A stretch of 50,661 bases of DNA from the NCBI GenBank assembly GCA_036771835.1, contig DAIPGN010000016.1, positions 1 through 50,661 of the forward strand. The letters run 5' to 3'. A model generated the notes under the pieces. That model did not search any database, was not told the DNA's origin, and was given only the letters and a program-made list of their open reading frames with translations. Positions 49,954 through 50,661 of the stretch are shown piece after piece (the stretch's first letter is position 1; the number at the start of each line of letters is the position of its first letter). The stretch comes from UBA4877 sp002399285. Its GTDB lineage: Bacteria > Bacillota > Thermoanaerobacteria > Thermoanaerobacterales > UBA4877. The position numbers and the translations under genes were made by a program.

Positions 49954-49967
49954 TTTCCCTCCAATGA

Positions 49968-50661
49968 TCATGCATTTACAACATCGTCGGGTATTTCTCC
50001 CCTCACTATTTTTTCTGCATCTTTAACGACCTTCTCACCCATACCATATAAACTTTCATAGGTGTATGCACCTATGTGGGGAGTGATCAATACATTGTCA
50101 TATGATAACAGCGGATGGTTTTTATCAATAGGTTCTCCCTCCACTACATCCATAGCAAGTTCACCTATTATTCCATCATCTAAAGCTTTTATCAATGAAT
50201 CGGGATTGATGAGTTCCCCTCTTGCAGTGTCAATAAGAATTACTCCTTTTTTCATTAGAGAAAATTCTTTGTCCGTGATCATGTGGTAACTTTGCGAGGT
50301 TACAGATGCATTCAAAGAAATAATATCCGCTGTTTTAAGCAGCTCTTCCAAAGATACTGGTTCTGCTCCCCTACATTTGATCTCCTCAGGGGAAAGGTTT
50401 AAGTCATATGCTATAAGTTTCGCATTAAATCCATTTTTTATTATTTGTCCGACCCTGCTTCCTATACTTCCAAAACCAATTATTCCAGCAGTCTTATCCC
50501 TTACCTCATAACCTACAAATTTGGCTCTTTCTGCCCATTTCCCTTCTTTAACCCTTAATGATGCAGCTCTTATCTTTCTTATAACATCCATGAGAAGAGC
50601 TATGGCACTCTCTGCCACGGCTTCTCTTTCTACATAGCTGGGTACCCTTGTAACGCAGACC
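49968..50661 (-). CDS. D-isomer specific 2-hydroxyacid dehydrogenase (C-terminal part, runs off right edge)
   Basis: About 231 residues are visible and the frame is open to the window edge. The NAD-binding motif is GIIGFGSIGSRVGQ. The catalytic arginine is in DTARGELIN, the glutamate in MDVVEGEPID, and the histidine in TPHIGAYT. Enzymes of this family include SerA-type phosphoglycerate dehydrogenases and glyoxylate or D-lactate dehydrogenases. The substrate cannot be told without the N terminus. A broken small membrane gene follows. Confidence 0.88.
   Translation of the reverse strand, partial: VCVTRVPSYVEREAVAESAIALLMDVIRKIRAASLRVKEGKWAERAKFVGYEVRDKTAGIIGFGSIGSRVGQIIKNGFNAKLIAYDLNLSPEEIKCRGAEPVSLEELLKTADIISLNASVTSQSYHMITDKEFSLMKKGVILIDTARGELINPDSLIKALDDGIIGELAMDVVEGEPIDKNHPLLSYDNVLITPHIGAYTYESLYGMGEKVVKDAEKIVRGEIPDDVVNA

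Overview
The window comes from a low-to-mid GC Gram-positive anaerobe, most probably a member of the Clostridia (Bacillota). This is inferred from strong AGGAGG-type ribosome binding sites with frequent GTG/TTG starts, a T-box leader before serS, a yybP-ykoY type leader before a GDT1-family gene, an SLH-anchored S-layer protein, PTS sugar uptake, a TxpA-like type I toxin, a group IIC intron remnant and clostridial-style REP/RAYT repeats. I cannot name a species. No rRNA, tRNA or CRISPR array was seen.

Left part (1-6.1 kb, AT-rich): a toxin-antitoxin and nuclease-rich accessory region. It holds an Rpn-family nuclease gene with an internal start for a C-terminal RpnS-like protein. A second, internally deleted rpn copy keeps only the promoter and that internal gene. 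Between the two copies lies an ImmA/IrrE-DUF4411 pair. A PerR-like regulator plus a QueD-like protein, and a zinc-ribbon/HTH/Panacea protein, follow. Several families of short palindromic repeats lie between these genes.

6.5-13.4 kb: a catabolic cluster on the minus strand. A PTS EIIBC, an M81 (MlrC-like) peptidase and a GH1 6-phospho-beta-glucosidase are followed, after a strong terminator, by an M24-fold protein that lacks its metal ligands and a DMT-family transporter. The set suggests import and breakdown of a beta-glucosylated amide or peptide.

13.4-19.4 kb (AT-rich): a second accessory block. It has two divergent XRE regulators with paired operators, a HipA-like kinase with a HipS/HIRAN partner, a WYL-like small protein, a HEPN protein and a dead AbrB-RelE type module. 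A RAYT/REP element sits exactly at the overlap of two genes of that module.

19.5-25 kb: surface proteins. A decapitated MBG/InlB-repeat protein abuts group IIC intron domains V and VI. Upstream is an intact 1117-residue SLH S-layer protein with its own promoter.

25.4-31.3 kb (GC-rich): housekeeping and metal genes. These are an unrecognised gene, pyrG with a probable reiterative-transcription attenuator, a riboswitch-controlled GDT1/UPF0016 exporter, a sigma-70 family factor and a Zn/Cd/Pb P-type ATPase behind an ArsR-type operator.

31.4-33.5 kb (AT-rich): a deleted, frameshifted defence-type reverse transcriptase. 33.5-42 kb: regulators (ROK, PucR-like, TetR) and flavin/Fe-S oxidoreductases (an old yellow enzyme, and a coupled GltD-like/FixC-like pair behind a promoter with a TetR-type operator).

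42-50.7 kb: serS with its T-box, a type I toxin/antisense RNA pair, an mglBAC-type galactose/glucose ABC transporter with a ROK kinase, decayed gene fragments, and the C-terminal part of a D-2-hydroxyacid dehydrogenase that runs off the right edge.
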